Shown: positions 44,307 through 53,260 of the stretch, in pieces
Layout: each line of letters begins with the position of its first letter
Numbering within the stretch: the first letter of the stretch is position 1
NCBI RefSeq assembly: GCF_002803095.1
Contig: NZ_PGLR01000019.1
Coordinates: 44,807-108,806, forward strand
Length of the DNA: 64,000 bases
Direction of reading: 5' to 3'
Source: Pseudomonas sp. ZH-FAD
Lineage (GTDB): Bacteria > Pseudomonadota > Gammaproteobacteria > Pseudomonadales > Pseudomonadaceae
Position numbers and translations under genes: made by a program
The notes under the pieces: model-generated
The model's input: only the letters and a program-made list of their open reading frames with translations
Databases searched by the model: none
What the model was told of the DNA's origin: nothing

Positions 44307-44347
44307 GAATAAATATCAAAATATATGCATTTTACAGAATAAATATC
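44307..44347. promoter_or_regulatory. Direct repeat in the tricarboxylate operon promoter region
   Basis: GAATAAATATC occurs at 44307-44317 and again at 44337-44347, a 30-bp period, in the most AT-rich part of the 212-bp gap. It could be recognised by the LysR regulator or reflect promoter elements; a TGCATTAATGCG palindrome-like stretch lies just left (44287-44298). Confidence 0.45.
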
Positions 44348-44404
44348 CGCTCCCCATAATCGACGCAAAGCAACAATCACTGGTTTTATTGCGTTGGAGG
44401 CATC

Positions 44405-45481
44405 ATGCGGACGGTACCTTGTGTACTCATGCGAGGCGGTACTTCGAAAGGGCCGGTCTTTCTGGCCAACCACCTGCCCACGGACCCGCAACAGCGCGAC
44501 GAGGTATTGCTCAGCCTGATGGGATCGGGCCATGAGCTGGAAATCGATGGTATCGGCGGCGGCAGCCCGCAGACCAGCAAGGTGGCGATCGTCAGTCGTT
44601 CGCCGCATCCGGATGCGGATGTCGACTACCTGTTTGTGCAGGTCATGGTCACCCAGCGCCGCGTCGACACCGCGCCCAACTGCGGCAACATGCTCTGTGC
44701 CATAGGTCCTTTCGCCATCGAGCACGGCCTGGTCAATGCCGGCTCGCCGATGACGCGGGTGCGCATTCGTAACCTCAATACCAACACCTTCGTCGATTCC
44801 GACGTGATGACCCCTAACGGCCGCGTGCGCTATGACGGCGACACTGCCATCGACGGCGTGCCCGGCACGGCCGCGCCAATCAAACTGACTTTCCTCAATG
44901 CCGCTGGTGCCAAGACTGGTCGCCTGCTGCCCACCGGCCGCATGCGTGACGAGTTCGATGGCGTCGTCGCCACCTGTATCGACATGGCCATGCCGATGGT
45001 GCTGATGCATGCCGAGGCGCTGGGCAAGACCGGCTACGAGTCGCCTGAAGAACTGGATGCCGACAGTGCGTTTCTCCAGCGCCTGGAACGCATTCGCCTG
45101 CAGGCAGGCCTGGCCATGGGGCTTGGCGACGTGTCGCAGATGGTCATCCCCAAGCCGGTGCTGCTGGCATCTGCACGCCACGGCGGCACGCTGAGCGTGC
45201 GCTATTTCATGCCGCATACCTGCCACCGCTCGGTCGCCGCCACCGGCGCCATTGGTCTGGCCACCGCCTGTGCACTACCCGGCAGCGTCGCCCAGGACAT
45301 AAAGCCCATCGCAGGCGAGGCGTTGGTGCGTCTGGAGCATCCGGGCGGGCAGATCGAGGTTTCCCTGCAGCCTGCCGCGGATGGCAACCCCGACAACCTG
45401 CGCGCCTCGCTGGTGCGCACGGCCCGTCGCCTGTTCTCGGGTGAGGTGTACATCCCCAGCCTGAGGCGCACCGGCAGCTGA
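44405..45481 (+). CDS. PrpF/GalD-family isomerase (4-oxalomesaconate tautomerase-like)
   Basis: 358 aa, two diaminopimelate-epimerase-like halves. MRTVPCVLMRGGTSKGPVFL with the conserved Cys6 and GGTSKG loop, then APNCGNMLCAIGPFAIEHGL and the second-half FMPHTCHRSVAATGAIGLAT, are typical of the PrpF/GalD group. GalD isomerises oxalomesaconate in the gallate pathway (P. putida enzyme 361 aa), while PrpF isomerises 2-methylaconitate. Neither gallate nor 2-methylcitrate genes are here; it leads an operon for tricarboxylate transport, so the substrate may be an aconitate-like acid. GTTGGAGGCATC precedes the ATG. Confidence 0.85.
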   Translation: MRTVPCVLMRGGTSKGPVFLANHLPTDPQQRDEVLLSLMGSGHELEIDGIGGGSPQTSKVAIVSRSPHPDADVDYLFVQVMVTQRRVDTAPNCGNMLCAIGPFAIEHGLVNAGSPMTRVRIRNLNTNTFVDSDVMTPNGRVRYDGDTAIDGVPGTAAPIKLTFLNAAGAKTGRLLPTGRMRDEFDGVVATCIDMAMPMVLMHAEALGKTGYESPEELDADSAFLQRLERIRLQAGLAMGLGDVSQMVIPKPVLLASARHGGTLSVRYFMPHTCHRSVAATGAIGLATACALPGSVAQDIKPIAGEALVRLEHPGGQIEVSLQPAADGNPDNLRASLVRTARRLFSGEVYIPSLRRTGS

Positions 45482-45520
45482 TTTCGCTTCACCACAACCA
45501 CACCCGTAGGGCCAGTCACA

Positions 45521-46771
45521 ATGACAAGAACAAGATCCCTCAGTTGCTCCGTCGTCGGTATGACGGTCATGGCGCTGCCTGCTGTCGGTGCCAGCGCTGC
45601 CGGTTTCATCGAGGACAGCAAGGCCAGCCTGGAGCTGCGCAACTTCTACCTCAACCGCGACTTTCGCGAGAATGCCGGGCAGAACAAGCGCGAAGAATGG
45701 GCGCAAGGCTTCATCCTCAACCTGGAGTCCGGCTACACCCAGGGTACCGTCGGTTTCGGTGTCGATGCCATCGGCATGCTCGGCATCAAGCTCGATTCCT
45801 CGCCAGATCGCAGCGGCACCGACCTGCTAACGCGTGACAGCCGCAATCGCGCCGAGGACGATTACAGCAAGCTGGGCGTGACCGGCAAGGTGCGTTTCGC
45901 CGAGAGCCAACTGCGCGTGGGCACGTTGTTGCCGAAGATGCCCTACCTGCAATACAGCAACGCACGCCTGCTGCCGCAGGTGTTCGAGGGCTGGCAGCTG
46001 CAGAGCAAGGACCTCGAACGCGCCACCTTCACCCTGGGCGAGATCGACCGCGTGGTGCAGCGCAGCGTGTCCGGCTCCGAGAAACTGTCGCTGAACAACA
46101 AGAACGGCCGATTCGGTCGCAGCCCCGAAAGCGACGAGCTGCGCTTCGCCGGCGTCGATTACGCGATCAACCCGCAGTTGCTCGCCAGTTATCACTACGC
46201 TGAACTGAGCGACGTCTATCGCCAGCATTTCCTCGGCCTGCAACACACCCTGGCGCTGGGGCCTGGCAAGCTGAAAAGCGATCTGCGTTACTTCAACAAC
46301 AGCGAGGCCGGACAAGAGCTGGTTGGTGATATCGACAACCGGGTCATCAACGGCATGTTCACCTACAGCATCGCCGGCCATGCACTGGGCCTGGCTTATC
46401 AAAAGATGCTTGGCGACGATGGCTTCACCTATGTCGACGGGGCCACGCCTTACCTGACCAACTTCCTGCAGATCAACGACTTTGCCGGCCCTGACCAGCG
46501 TTCCTGGCAATTGCGCTACGACTTCGACTTCGCCAGCGTCGGCGTACCGGGCCTGACCTTCATGACCCGCTACGTGCGCGGTGATCAGGTCGACCTGGCG
46601 GCAGGCGAAGGGCGTGAGTGGGAGCGCAACACCGATATCGCCTACGCCTTTGGCGATGGCCCGCTGAAGAATCTCAAGGTGACCTGGAGAAATGCCACCT
46701 ACCGATCGAGCTTCGTCCGTGATCTGGACGAGAATCGCCTGATCCTGAGTTATATCGTGCCGCTCTGGTAA
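45521..46771 (+). CDS. OprD-family outer-membrane porin (OpdH-like)
   Basis: 416 aa. Signal peptide 1-26 (MTRTRSLSCSVVGMTVMALP, cleavage around GASAAG). Mature protein starts AGFIEDSKASLELRNFYLNR, the OprD-family opening, has many amphipathic strands and LRVGTLLPKMPYLQYSNARL in the second block, and ends in a terminal VPLW aromatic residue. In Pseudomonas, OprD-family porins next to tctCBA are of the OpdH type and take up tricarboxylates such as cis-aconitate. 40 bp after the isomerase gene, in the same direction. Confidence 0.92.
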   Translation: MTRTRSLSCSVVGMTVMALPAVGASAAGFIEDSKASLELRNFYLNRDFRENAGQNKREEWAQGFILNLESGYTQGTVGFGVDAIGMLGIKLDSSPDRSGTDLLTRDSRNRAEDDYSKLGVTGKVRFAESQLRVGTLLPKMPYLQYSNARLLPQVFEGWQLQSKDLERATFTLGEIDRVVQRSVSGSEKLSLNNKNGRFGRSPESDELRFAGVDYAINPQLLASYHYAELSDVYRQHFLGLQHTLALGPGKLKSDLRYFNNSEAGQELVGDIDNRVINGMFTYSIAGHALGLAYQKMLGDDGFTYVDGATPYLTNFLQINDFAGPDQRSWQLRYDFDFASVGVPGLTFMTRYVRGDQVDLAAGEGREWERNTDIAYAFGDGPLKNLKVTWRNATYRSSFVRDLDENRLILSYIVPLW

Positions 46772-46812
46772 TGCATCGGCTTTACATACAAGACCAATAA
46801 GAGGAACCCATC

Positions 46813-47793
46813 ATGATCACCTGCTCTCTGCGCCGCATTCTGCCGCTGTCTTTCGCCGTATTGCTTGCCAGTGGCTCGGCACTGGCTGGCGAACCCTCCC
46901 GTCCGGAGTGCATCGCCCCGAGTAAACCAGGCGGCGGTTTCGACCTGACCTGCAAGCTGGCCCAGGCTGGTTTCAAGGATGAAGGCCTGCTCAAGTCGCC
47001 GATGCGTGTGACCTACATGCCAGGTGGCATCGGCGCCGTGGCCTACAACTCGATTGCCGCCAACCGCCGTGCTGAACCCGGCACCCTGGTGGCCTTCTCC
47101 GGCGCCTCGCTGCTTAACCTGGCCCTGGGCAAATACGGTCGTTTCGACGAGACAGCGGTGAAGTGGCTGGCCACCGTCGGCAACGATTACGGCACTTTGG
47201 CGGTACGTGAGGATTCTCCCTACAAGAACCTCGATGATGTGGTGCAGGCGCTGAAGAAAGACCCGAAAAGCATCGTGGTTGGTGGCGGCGGCAGTGTCGG
47301 CGGCCAGGGCTGGGTGAAAATAGCCCTGCTGGCCCGCGCCGCGGGTGTCGATCCGCGCGATCTGCGTTACGCGGCGTTCGAGGGTGGTGCCGAGCACTAC
47401 ATGGCGCTGATGGGCGGCCACGTGGATCTGGTCACCGGCAGCGCCAGCGAGATTCGCGCGCAGGAGGGCAACAAGATTCGTACCCTGGCGATCTTCAGCG
47501 AGGAGCGCCTGGGCGGTGACCTGGCTTCGATCCCCACCGCGCGTGAGCAGGGCTACGAGATCCATTGGCCGCTGATTCGCGGCTACTTCCTCGGCCCTGA
47601 CGTGAAAGAGCAAGACGTGGCCTGGTGGCAGGAGCGTTTCGCCAAGCTCGCGGCTTCCAGCGACTTCCAGGCCTACCTGGCCGACCGCGATGTACTGCCT
47701 TACTACGTGACCGGGCCGGAGCTGGATGCGCTGGTCAAGAGTCAGGTCGCGGAGTACCGCAAGCTGGGTCGCGAGTTCGGCCTGGTCGAGTAA
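46813..47793 (+). CDS. tctC: Tripartite tricarboxylate transporter substrate-binding protein TctC
   Basis: 326 aa. Periplasmic binding protein of a TTT system; signal peptide 1-25 (ending GSALAGEP). PECIAPSKPGGGFDLTCKLA near residues 30-49 is the conserved TctC ligand-loop sequence; GGIGAVAYNSIAANRRAEPG, GHVDLVTGSASEIRAQEG and FLGPDVKEQDVAWWQERF follow. AAGAGGAACCC precedes the ATG. It belongs with TctB and TctA downstream (same strand, 53-bp gap to tctB). Sequence resembles citrate/tricarboxylate binders closely; precise ligand not readable. Confidence 0.93.
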   Translation: MITCSLRRILPLSFAVLLASGSALAGEPSRPECIAPSKPGGGFDLTCKLAQAGFKDEGLLKSPMRVTYMPGGIGAVAYNSIAANRRAEPGTLVAFSGASLLNLALGKYGRFDETAVKWLATVGNDYGTLAVREDSPYKNLDDVVQALKKDPKSIVVGGGGSVGGQGWVKIALLARAAGVDPRDLRYAAFEGGAEHYMALMGGHVDLVTGSASEIRAQEGNKIRTLAIFSEERLGGDLASIPTAREQGYEIHWPLIRGYFLGPDVKEQDVAWWQERFAKLAASSDFQAYLADRDVLPYYVTGPELDALVKSQVAEYRKLGREFGLVE

Positions 47794-47846
47794 CCAAGTT
47801 CCCCATGCGCCGTCACTGACGGCGCAGCGTTCTGGAGCGCATCCAC

Positions 47847-48299
47847 ATGCATGACCGTATCTTTGCGGGGGTGACCCTGCTGCTTTGCTGCATCCTGGGT
47901 TTTTTCGCCTGGGGTTATAGCGCCCCGTTTTCCTACGAGCCGGTCGGGCCCAAGGCCTTCCCGTTGCTGCTGTTGTTGCTGATCGCCTTCGGCTGCCTGC
48001 AACTGCTGCTCCAGCCGGGCGGTGACGTGCAGGGCGAAGAACCGCCCCTGGACCGCGAAGTGATGATCAAGGCTCTGGTCTTTCTGGGCCTGATGATTGG
48101 CTATGCGGTGCTGTTCGAATCGCTCGGTTTCATCCCGGCCAGCGTGCTGTTCGGCATCGGCATGGCGCGTCTGTATGGCGGCAGTTGGTTACACAGCCTG
48201 ATCAGTGGCGTGGTGTTGGCCATCGGCCTCTACCTGCTGTTCGACAAAGCACTCGCCGTACCACTGCCGCTTGGCATCCTTTCGACCCTGGAGAGCTGA
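47847..48299 (+). CDS. tctB: Tripartite tricarboxylate transporter small membrane subunit TctB
   Basis: 150 aa with four hydrophobic segments (about 7-25, 40-55, 77-97, 115-140), the usual topology of TctB. MHDRIFAGVTLLLCCILGFF at the start and GPKAFPLLLLLLIAFGCLQL fit the family. It lies between tctC and tctA with 53 bp and 4 bp gaps; the short subunit assembles with TctA in the inner membrane. Confidence 0.9.
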   Translation: MHDRIFAGVTLLLCCILGFFAWGYSAPFSYEPVGPKAFPLLLLLLIAFGCLQLLLQPGGDVQGEEPPLDREVMIKALVFLGLMIGYAVLFESLGFIPASVLFGIGMARLYGGSWLHSLISGVVLAIGLYLLFDKALAVPLPLGILSTLES

Positions 48300-48303
48300 A
48301 CCC

Positions 48304-49818
48304 ATGGATACTCTCGGTTATCTCAGCCATGGCTTCGGCGTGGCCCTGAGCCCCTACAACCTGCTTACTGCCCTGTGTGGCACCTTGATCGGCACCGTCG
48401 TTGGCCTGCTGCCAGGCCTTGGCCCCATCAACGGCGTGGCCCTGCTGATTCCCGTTGCCTTCGCGTTGGGGCTGCCGCCGGAAACCGCCTTGATCCTGCT
48501 GGCGGCGGTGTACCTGGGTTGCGAATACGGCGGCCGTATTTCCTCGATCCTGCTCAACATCCCGGGTGAAGCCTCTGCGGTGATGACCACCCTCGATGGC
48601 TACCCGCTCGCCCGCCAGGGCCAGGCCGGTGTCGCACTGTCCCTGTCGGCCTGGAGCTCGTTCATCGGTGGCCTGATCGCTACCGCCGGCGTCGTGTTGT
48701 TCGCGCCGCTGCTGGCCAAGTGGGCCGTGGCGTTCGGCCCCGCCGAATATTTCGTGTTGATGGTGTTCGCCATCACCTGCCTGGCCGGGATGGCCGGCAA
48801 CAAACCGCTGAAAACCGCCGTCGCGGCGCTGATTGGCCTGCTGCTTTCCTGCGTGGGTATCGACGCCAACAGTGGCGTCTATCGCTTCACCTTCGGCAGT
48901 CTGGGCCTGGCTGATGGCATTCAGTTCGTGGTGCTGGTGCTGGGGCTGTTCTCGGTCAGCGAGCTGCTGGTACTGCTGGAGCGCACCCATCACGGCCAGA
49001 AGGCGATCAAGGCCAGCGGGCGCATGCTCTTTAACATGAAGGAAGGGGGCTTCGTGCTCGCCACCAACCTGCGCAGCGGCGTGGTCGGTTTCGTCCTCGG
49101 CGTGCTACCGGGCGCCGGGGCGACACTGGCCAGCGCGGTGTCCTACATGAGCGAAAAGCGCATGGCGGTGAAGGACAACAAATTCGGCAACGGCGACCTA
49201 CGTGGCCTCGCCGCACCGGAAACCGCCAACAGCGCGGCTGCCTGCGGCTCCATGGTGCCGATGCTGACCCTCGGCGTACCGGGTTCGGGCACCACTGCGG
49301 TGATGCTCGGCGCCCTGACGCTGTACAACATCACGCCGGGGCCGCTGCTGTTCCAGAACCAGCCGGACATCGTCTGGGGCCTGATCGCGTCGTTGTTCGT
49401 CGCCAACATCATGCTGATCATCATGAACGTGCCGATGATCAAGGTCTTCACCAAGGTGCTGGCCGTGCCTTATTGGGCGCTGGTGCCGGCGGTGGCGATC
49501 ATCACTGCGATCGGTGTGTACGCGGTGCACGCGACCACCTTCGACCTGTACCTGATGATCGCCATCGGCATCTTCGGCTATGTCATGCGCAAGCTGGATT
49601 TCCCGCTGTCGGCGATCCTGCTCGGCTTCATCCTCGGCGGCATGATGGAGCAGAACCTGCGTCGTGCTCTGTCCCTGTCCAGCGGTGATCTGGGTATTCT
49701 GTACGCCAGCCCGATCACCTGGGTGGTCTGGGCGCTGGTGGCCGTGATGATCGTGCTGCCGTTCTGGCGCGCCTGGCGTGCGCGTCGTCAGCAGGGCCGC
49801 GCCGCCAGCGTGGCCTGA
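48304..49818 (+). CDS. tctA: Tripartite tricarboxylate transporter large membrane subunit TctA
   Basis: 504 aa from ATG 48304 (MDTLGYLSHGFGVALSPYNL), 4 bp after the tctB stop. About 12 hydrophobic segments; conserved LIGTVVGLLPGLGPINGVAL (near 30-49) and a repeat FVLGVLPGAGATLASAVSYM in the second half are the TctA signature glycine/proline motifs. NSAAACGSMVPMLTLGVPGSG is the third. Forms the proton- or sodium-driven transport channel fed by TctC. Highly confident by motif and context. Confidence 0.95.
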   Translation: MDTLGYLSHGFGVALSPYNLLTALCGTLIGTVVGLLPGLGPINGVALLIPVAFALGLPPETALILLAAVYLGCEYGGRISSILLNIPGEASAVMTTLDGYPLARQGQAGVALSLSAWSSFIGGLIATAGVVLFAPLLAKWAVAFGPAEYFVLMVFAITCLAGMAGNKPLKTAVAALIGLLLSCVGIDANSGVYRFTFGSLGLADGIQFVVLVLGLFSVSELLVLLERTHHGQKAIKASGRMLFNMKEGGFVLATNLRSGVVGFVLGVLPGAGATLASAVSYMSEKRMAVKDNKFGNGDLRGLAAPETANSAAACGSMVPMLTLGVPGSGTTAVMLGALTLYNITPGPLLFQNQPDIVWGLIASLFVANIMLIIMNVPMIKVFTKVLAVPYWALVPAVAIITAIGVYAVHATTFDLYLMIAIGIFGYVMRKLDFPLSAILLGFILGGMMEQNLRRALSLSSGDLGILYASPITWVVWALVAVMIVLPFWRAWRARRQQGRAASVA

Positions 49819-49832
49819 TTCGGAGGGGTGGC

Positions 49833-50762
49833 ATGCGTATCGTGATACCGGATGACTATCAGCGGGTGGTTCAACAACTCGATTGCTTCAGCTTGTTGGA
49901 AGGCTTCGATGTCCGCGTGTATCACGATGCTGTCAGCGACCCGGATGTACTGGTCGAGCGCTTCGCCGACGCCGACGCGCTGGTGCTGACCCGCGAGCGC
50001 ACGCGTATCGACGCCGCGCTGCTGGCACGCTTGCCCAACCTGAAAGTGATCAGCCAGACCGGGCGAGCCGGCCCGCATCTCGATCTGCAGGCTTGCCGCG
50101 AGCGCGGCGTGATCGTCGCCGAGGGCACCGGCTCGCCCATCGCTGCAGCCGAGCTGACCTGGGCTCTGATCCTCAATGCTCGGCGTCAGCTGCGCGAAGC
50201 CATGAACGGTCTGTATGCCGGGCACTGGCAGGTCAACCTGGGCCAGCGTCTGTATGGTCAGACGCTGGGCATCTGGGGTTACGGCAAGATCGGCCAGCGT
50301 TTGGCGCGCTATGCGCGGGCCTTCGACATGCGCGTTCTGGTGTGGGGCAGCGAGGCTTCGCGCCAGGCCGCCATCGCCGATGGCTACGAGGCTGCATCGA
50401 CACGCGAAGCCTTCTTCGAGCAGGCCGATGTTCTCACCCTGCACCTGCGCCTGGTGCCTGCCACCCGGCACTGTGTCGTCGCCGCCGACCTGGCGCGGAT
50501 GAAACCCGACGCGCTGTTGGTCAATACCAGCCGCGCCGAACTGATCGCGCCGGGGGCGCTGCTTGAAGCGCTGGATCTTGGCCGTCCTGGTCAGGCGGCG
50601 CTGGACGTTTTTGAGCAGGAGCCGATCCTGCAGGCCGATCATCCGCTGCTGACTCATCCGCGCATTCTCTGTACGCCGCATCTGGGCTACGTCGAAAAGC
50701 ACAGCTACGAAGGCTACTTCGGCGAGGCCTTCGCCAATGTCAGGGCGTTTGCGCAAGGATAA
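49833..50762 (+). CDS. D-2-hydroxyacid dehydrogenase family protein
   Basis: 309 aa. NAD-binding GYGKIG at 149-154 within LGIWGYGKIGQRLARYARAF; VNTSRAELIAPGALLEALDL carries the catalytic arginine, ALDVFEQEPI the glutamate, and TPHLGYVEKHSYEGYF the histidine. Family includes phosphoglycerate and 2-hydroxyacid dehydrogenases; the C-terminal histidine region is shifted relative to lactate dehydrogenases. GGAGGGGTGGC precedes the ATG, and it follows tctA by 14 bp, so it probably acts on a hydroxy/keto acid derived from the imported acid. No substrate assigned. Confidence 0.88.
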   Translation: MRIVIPDDYQRVVQQLDCFSLLEGFDVRVYHDAVSDPDVLVERFADADALVLTRERTRIDAALLARLPNLKVISQTGRAGPHLDLQACRERGVIVAEGTGSPIAAAELTWALILNARRQLREAMNGLYAGHWQVNLGQRLYGQTLGIWGYGKIGQRLARYARAFDMRVLVWGSEASRQAAIADGYEAASTREAFFEQADVLTLHLRLVPATRHCVVAADLARMKPDALLVNTSRAELIAPGALLEALDLGRPGQAALDVFEQEPILQADHPLLTHPRILCTPHLGYVEKHSYEGYFGEAFANVRAFAQG

Positions 50763-50948
50763 TGTTCTGACCACTGGGGTAAGGAGCATCAGCGCAGCTG
50801 CCTGGCCCGTCTTGATGTTCTCTCGAGTACGACGGACCAATTTCTACTGTGTCTGCAGTGTGCTTTTCGAGCGAAGCACCGATTGAGATGCAGGCCTCTG
50901 CCAGGTATTTCGGTAGGATCGTACCTGGGTTCAGAAATGGAGATAGGG

Positions 50949-51893
50949 ATGCATTCATCCGAGCGGCTGAAGGGGATAGATGTCTTTGTTGCCGTCGCTG
51001 ATTTTGGCAGCTTCAGTGCTGCTGCCGAACGCCTCAATCTCACCGGCTCTGCCGTCAGCAAAAGCGTGGCACGGCTGGAGGAGCGTCTGGGCGCGCGGCT
51101 ATTCAATCGCACCACCCGCTCGCTGGCGCTGACCGATGCCGGAGTCCTGTTCTACAGGACGTGCACATCGGTTCTGTCCGAGCTCGAAGAGGTCGAACAT
51201 GCGCTGGTCGGCCAGGAGCACGAGCTCCATGGCAAAGTCCGTATAGACCTGCCGGCCTCCTATGGTCGTCTCCATGTACTGCCATTGATCATGGATTTTG
51301 TACGCCTGCACCCCATGCTTCAGCCGCATATATCGTTCACTGATCGGTTTATCGATCCTGCTTACGAGAACATCGATATCGTCGTTCGCATCGGTGGCCC
51401 GGATACCTGGCCGGCCAATCTGGGTCATGAGTACTTTGGTGCGCAGCGCCTGATCTTCTGCGCCTCACCGGACTACCTGCAGCGCTATGGCTATCCAGAA
51501 AACCAACATGATCTGGATAGTCACCAGTGCATCGGTTACGTGCAGAGCGACGGTTTGGTCGGCCCCTGGTTCTTCAGGGGCGCGCGGCCGGGAGAGATGG
51601 AGCGCCGAGCGGTACAAACGCGAATTGCCGTGGGGGACGGTGAGGGGGAGGTGGCGGCGGTGCTTGCAGGGCACGGTATCGGGCAGTTACCGACCTGGCT
51701 AACACAGCGCCACATCGAACAGGGAACGCTCGTCGAAGTGTTGCCGGACCTGGCTACGGATGGCTTGCCCATGCATTTGATCTGGCTGAAAAATCGCGAA
51801 AACGCAGCCAAGGTCAAAGCTCTTCTGGATTACCTGCGTCCCCGGCTTACACCGCATGGCATGCGAACCTCGGCAGATAAGGCGGAGCACTGA
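50949..51893 (+). CDS. LysR-family transcriptional regulator
   Basis: 314 aa from ATG 50949 (MHSSERLKGIDVFVAVADFG); GGAGATAGGG lies just upstream, while upstream in-frame ATGs are less well placed. HTH at ~21-43 (FSAAAERLNLTGSAVSKSVA), LFNRTTRSLALTDAGVLFYR, effector domain from ~90. CrgA-like branch. It is convergent with the MFS transporter gene and follows the dehydrogenase of the TTT operon by 186 bp, so its target is ambiguous: the MFS gene or the operon. Confidence 0.88.
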   Translation: MHSSERLKGIDVFVAVADFGSFSAAAERLNLTGSAVSKSVARLEERLGARLFNRTTRSLALTDAGVLFYRTCTSVLSELEEVEHALVGQEHELHGKVRIDLPASYGRLHVLPLIMDFVRLHPMLQPHISFTDRFIDPAYENIDIVVRIGGPDTWPANLGHEYFGAQRLIFCASPDYLQRYGYPENQHDLDSHQCIGYVQSDGLVGPWFFRGARPGEMERRAVQTRIAVGDGEGEVAAVLAGHGIGQLPTWLTQRHIEQGTLVEVLPDLATDGLPMHLIWLKNRENAAKVKALLDYLRPRLTPHGMRTSADKAEH

Positions 51894-51934
51894 TTACGCC
51901 GAACCATGCTCCGCATTGACCAGAACCGACGCCT

Positions 51935-53143
51935 TCAGGTCGCAGGTGCCCGCTCTTGCCGGGACGCCAACTTATGTACCAGCGGCACCAACATCAGAGC
52001 CATGACGGCGATAGCCGCAGCCGCATAGCCCAGATACTCGATCCCCAGATTGGCTATGGTCATGCCGCCGACAATGGCGCCAATACCGATGCCTGCATTC
52101 GCCGCCGACACGTTGGTGGTGCCCGCCAGTGCCTTGGAATGGGAGACCGAACTCATGACACGGACCTGGCTGACCGGATAAAGAGCGGTATTGGCAATGC
52201 CCCACAGGCCCAGCGCAGCGCAGAAAATCAGACCCATATGCGCGAATGGAACAACCGCAGTCATGCCAATCGCCAGCAGAAGCAAAAAGAGCACGCTGGC
52301 CTTGATCGGCGATCTATCGATCGCCTTGCCGCCAATCCAGTTGCCTATCAGGCCGACTGCACCGAATGCCATCAGCCACCATCCGATATTTTCCGGATGC
52401 ACGCCCGCCACGCGCTCCAGGATGTCGGCGAGGTAGGTGTAGGCGGTGAACATGGCGCTGAACACGACGATGGAAAGCAGCACATTCGAAAGGAAATAGG
52501 GTTCCTTGAAAATCTTCGCTTGCTGCAGAAAGTCCACCTTGGCAGTGCGGGATACGGCAGGCATGAACGCCAGGATTGCCAGCGCCATGATCAGCGATAA
52601 GCCGGCGAGCAACCAGAATGCGCCCCTCCAGCCAAGCGCATTCGACACCAGGGTGCCCAGCGGAATGCCGAGCAGCATCGCGGCAGAGATGCCCAGGTAA
52701 ACATTCGCGATCGCCTGGCCCGCTTTCTCGGGGCCGGCCAGTTGTCCCGCGGTTTCACTGGCGGTACCCCAAAACACGGGCAGGGCCAGCGCAGGCACCA
52801 GGCGTGCGACAGCGAGAAGCCAAAAGCTGTCCGATATGGCTGCAAGGGAATTCGACGCGGCGAAAATCAGCAGAATGGCCACGAACAGCTTCTTTCTATC
52901 AAGATGAGAAAGCATTGCTGTCAGCGGTGGCCCGAAAATCATCACCGTGAAGGCAAACAGAGTCACCAGTTGGCCTGCCATCGAGATGGAAATGTCCAGG
53001 TCTCGGGCAAGAGCAGGCAGAAGGCCGATGATCAGGAATTCAGTGGTGACGATGAGAAAGGCGGAAAATGCCAGGATGGCGACGCTAAGGCCGGCGCCTC
53101 GTTGCGAGCGGACAGATTGAGAGGCAGATTCATAAACAGACAT
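51935..53143 (-). CDS. MFS transporter, drug:H+ antiporter-1 type
   Basis: 402 aa, about twelve hydrophobic segments. N-terminal FLIVTTEFLIIGLLPALARD is the DHA1 opening, and the loop-2/3 motif region LSHLDRKKLF and GIPLGTLVSNALGWRGAFWL (motif C-like glycine) are typical of AraJ/YdhP-like members. Probably exports sugars, amino-acid derivatives or drugs. An AT-rich palindrome lies 64-88 bp upstream of its start. LysR gene converges on it. Substrate unknown. Confidence 0.88.
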   Translation of the reverse strand: MSVYESASQSVRSQRGAGLSVAILAFSAFLIVTTEFLIIGLLPALARDLDISISMAGQLVTLFAFTVMIFGPPLTAMLSHLDRKKLFVAILLIFAASNSLAAISDSFWLLAVARLVPALALPVFWGTASETAGQLAGPEKAGQAIANVYLGISAAMLLGIPLGTLVSNALGWRGAFWLLAGLSLIMALAILAFMPAVSRTAKVDFLQQAKIFKEPYFLSNVLLSIVVFSAMFTAYTYLADILERVAGVHPENIGWWLMAFGAVGLIGNWIGGKAIDRSPIKASVLFLLLLAIGMTAVVPFAHMGLIFCAALGLWGIANTALYPVSQVRVMSSVSHSKALAGTTNVSAANAGIGIGAIVGGMTIANLGIEYLGYAAAAIAVMALMLVPLVHKLASRQERAPAT

Positions 53144-53206
53144 GGGGCGGAGCTCCGATAAGACCGGCCGCGAGTCTATTGATTATTTATGTTCTTATTT
53201 TTGGCA

Positions 53207-53231
53207 TTTATTCAATTTATTAATGAATAAA
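53207..53231. promoter_or_regulatory. AT-rich palindrome upstream of the MFS gene
   Basis: TTTATTCA (53207-53214) and TGAATAAA (53224-53231) are perfect 8-bp arms around a 9-bp spacer, 64 bp upstream of the MFS start. A likely operator for the divergent direction or for the MFS gene; the regulator is unknown. Confidence 0.5.
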
Positions 53232-53260
53232 ATTCGTTAATTGGTGGTGGCAACCTGAGC

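Noticed and set aside
44405..45481. Gallate catabolism gene galD as part of a gal cluster
   Set aside because: No gallate dioxygenase, hydratase or aldolase genes are present; the neighbours are tricarboxylate transport genes.
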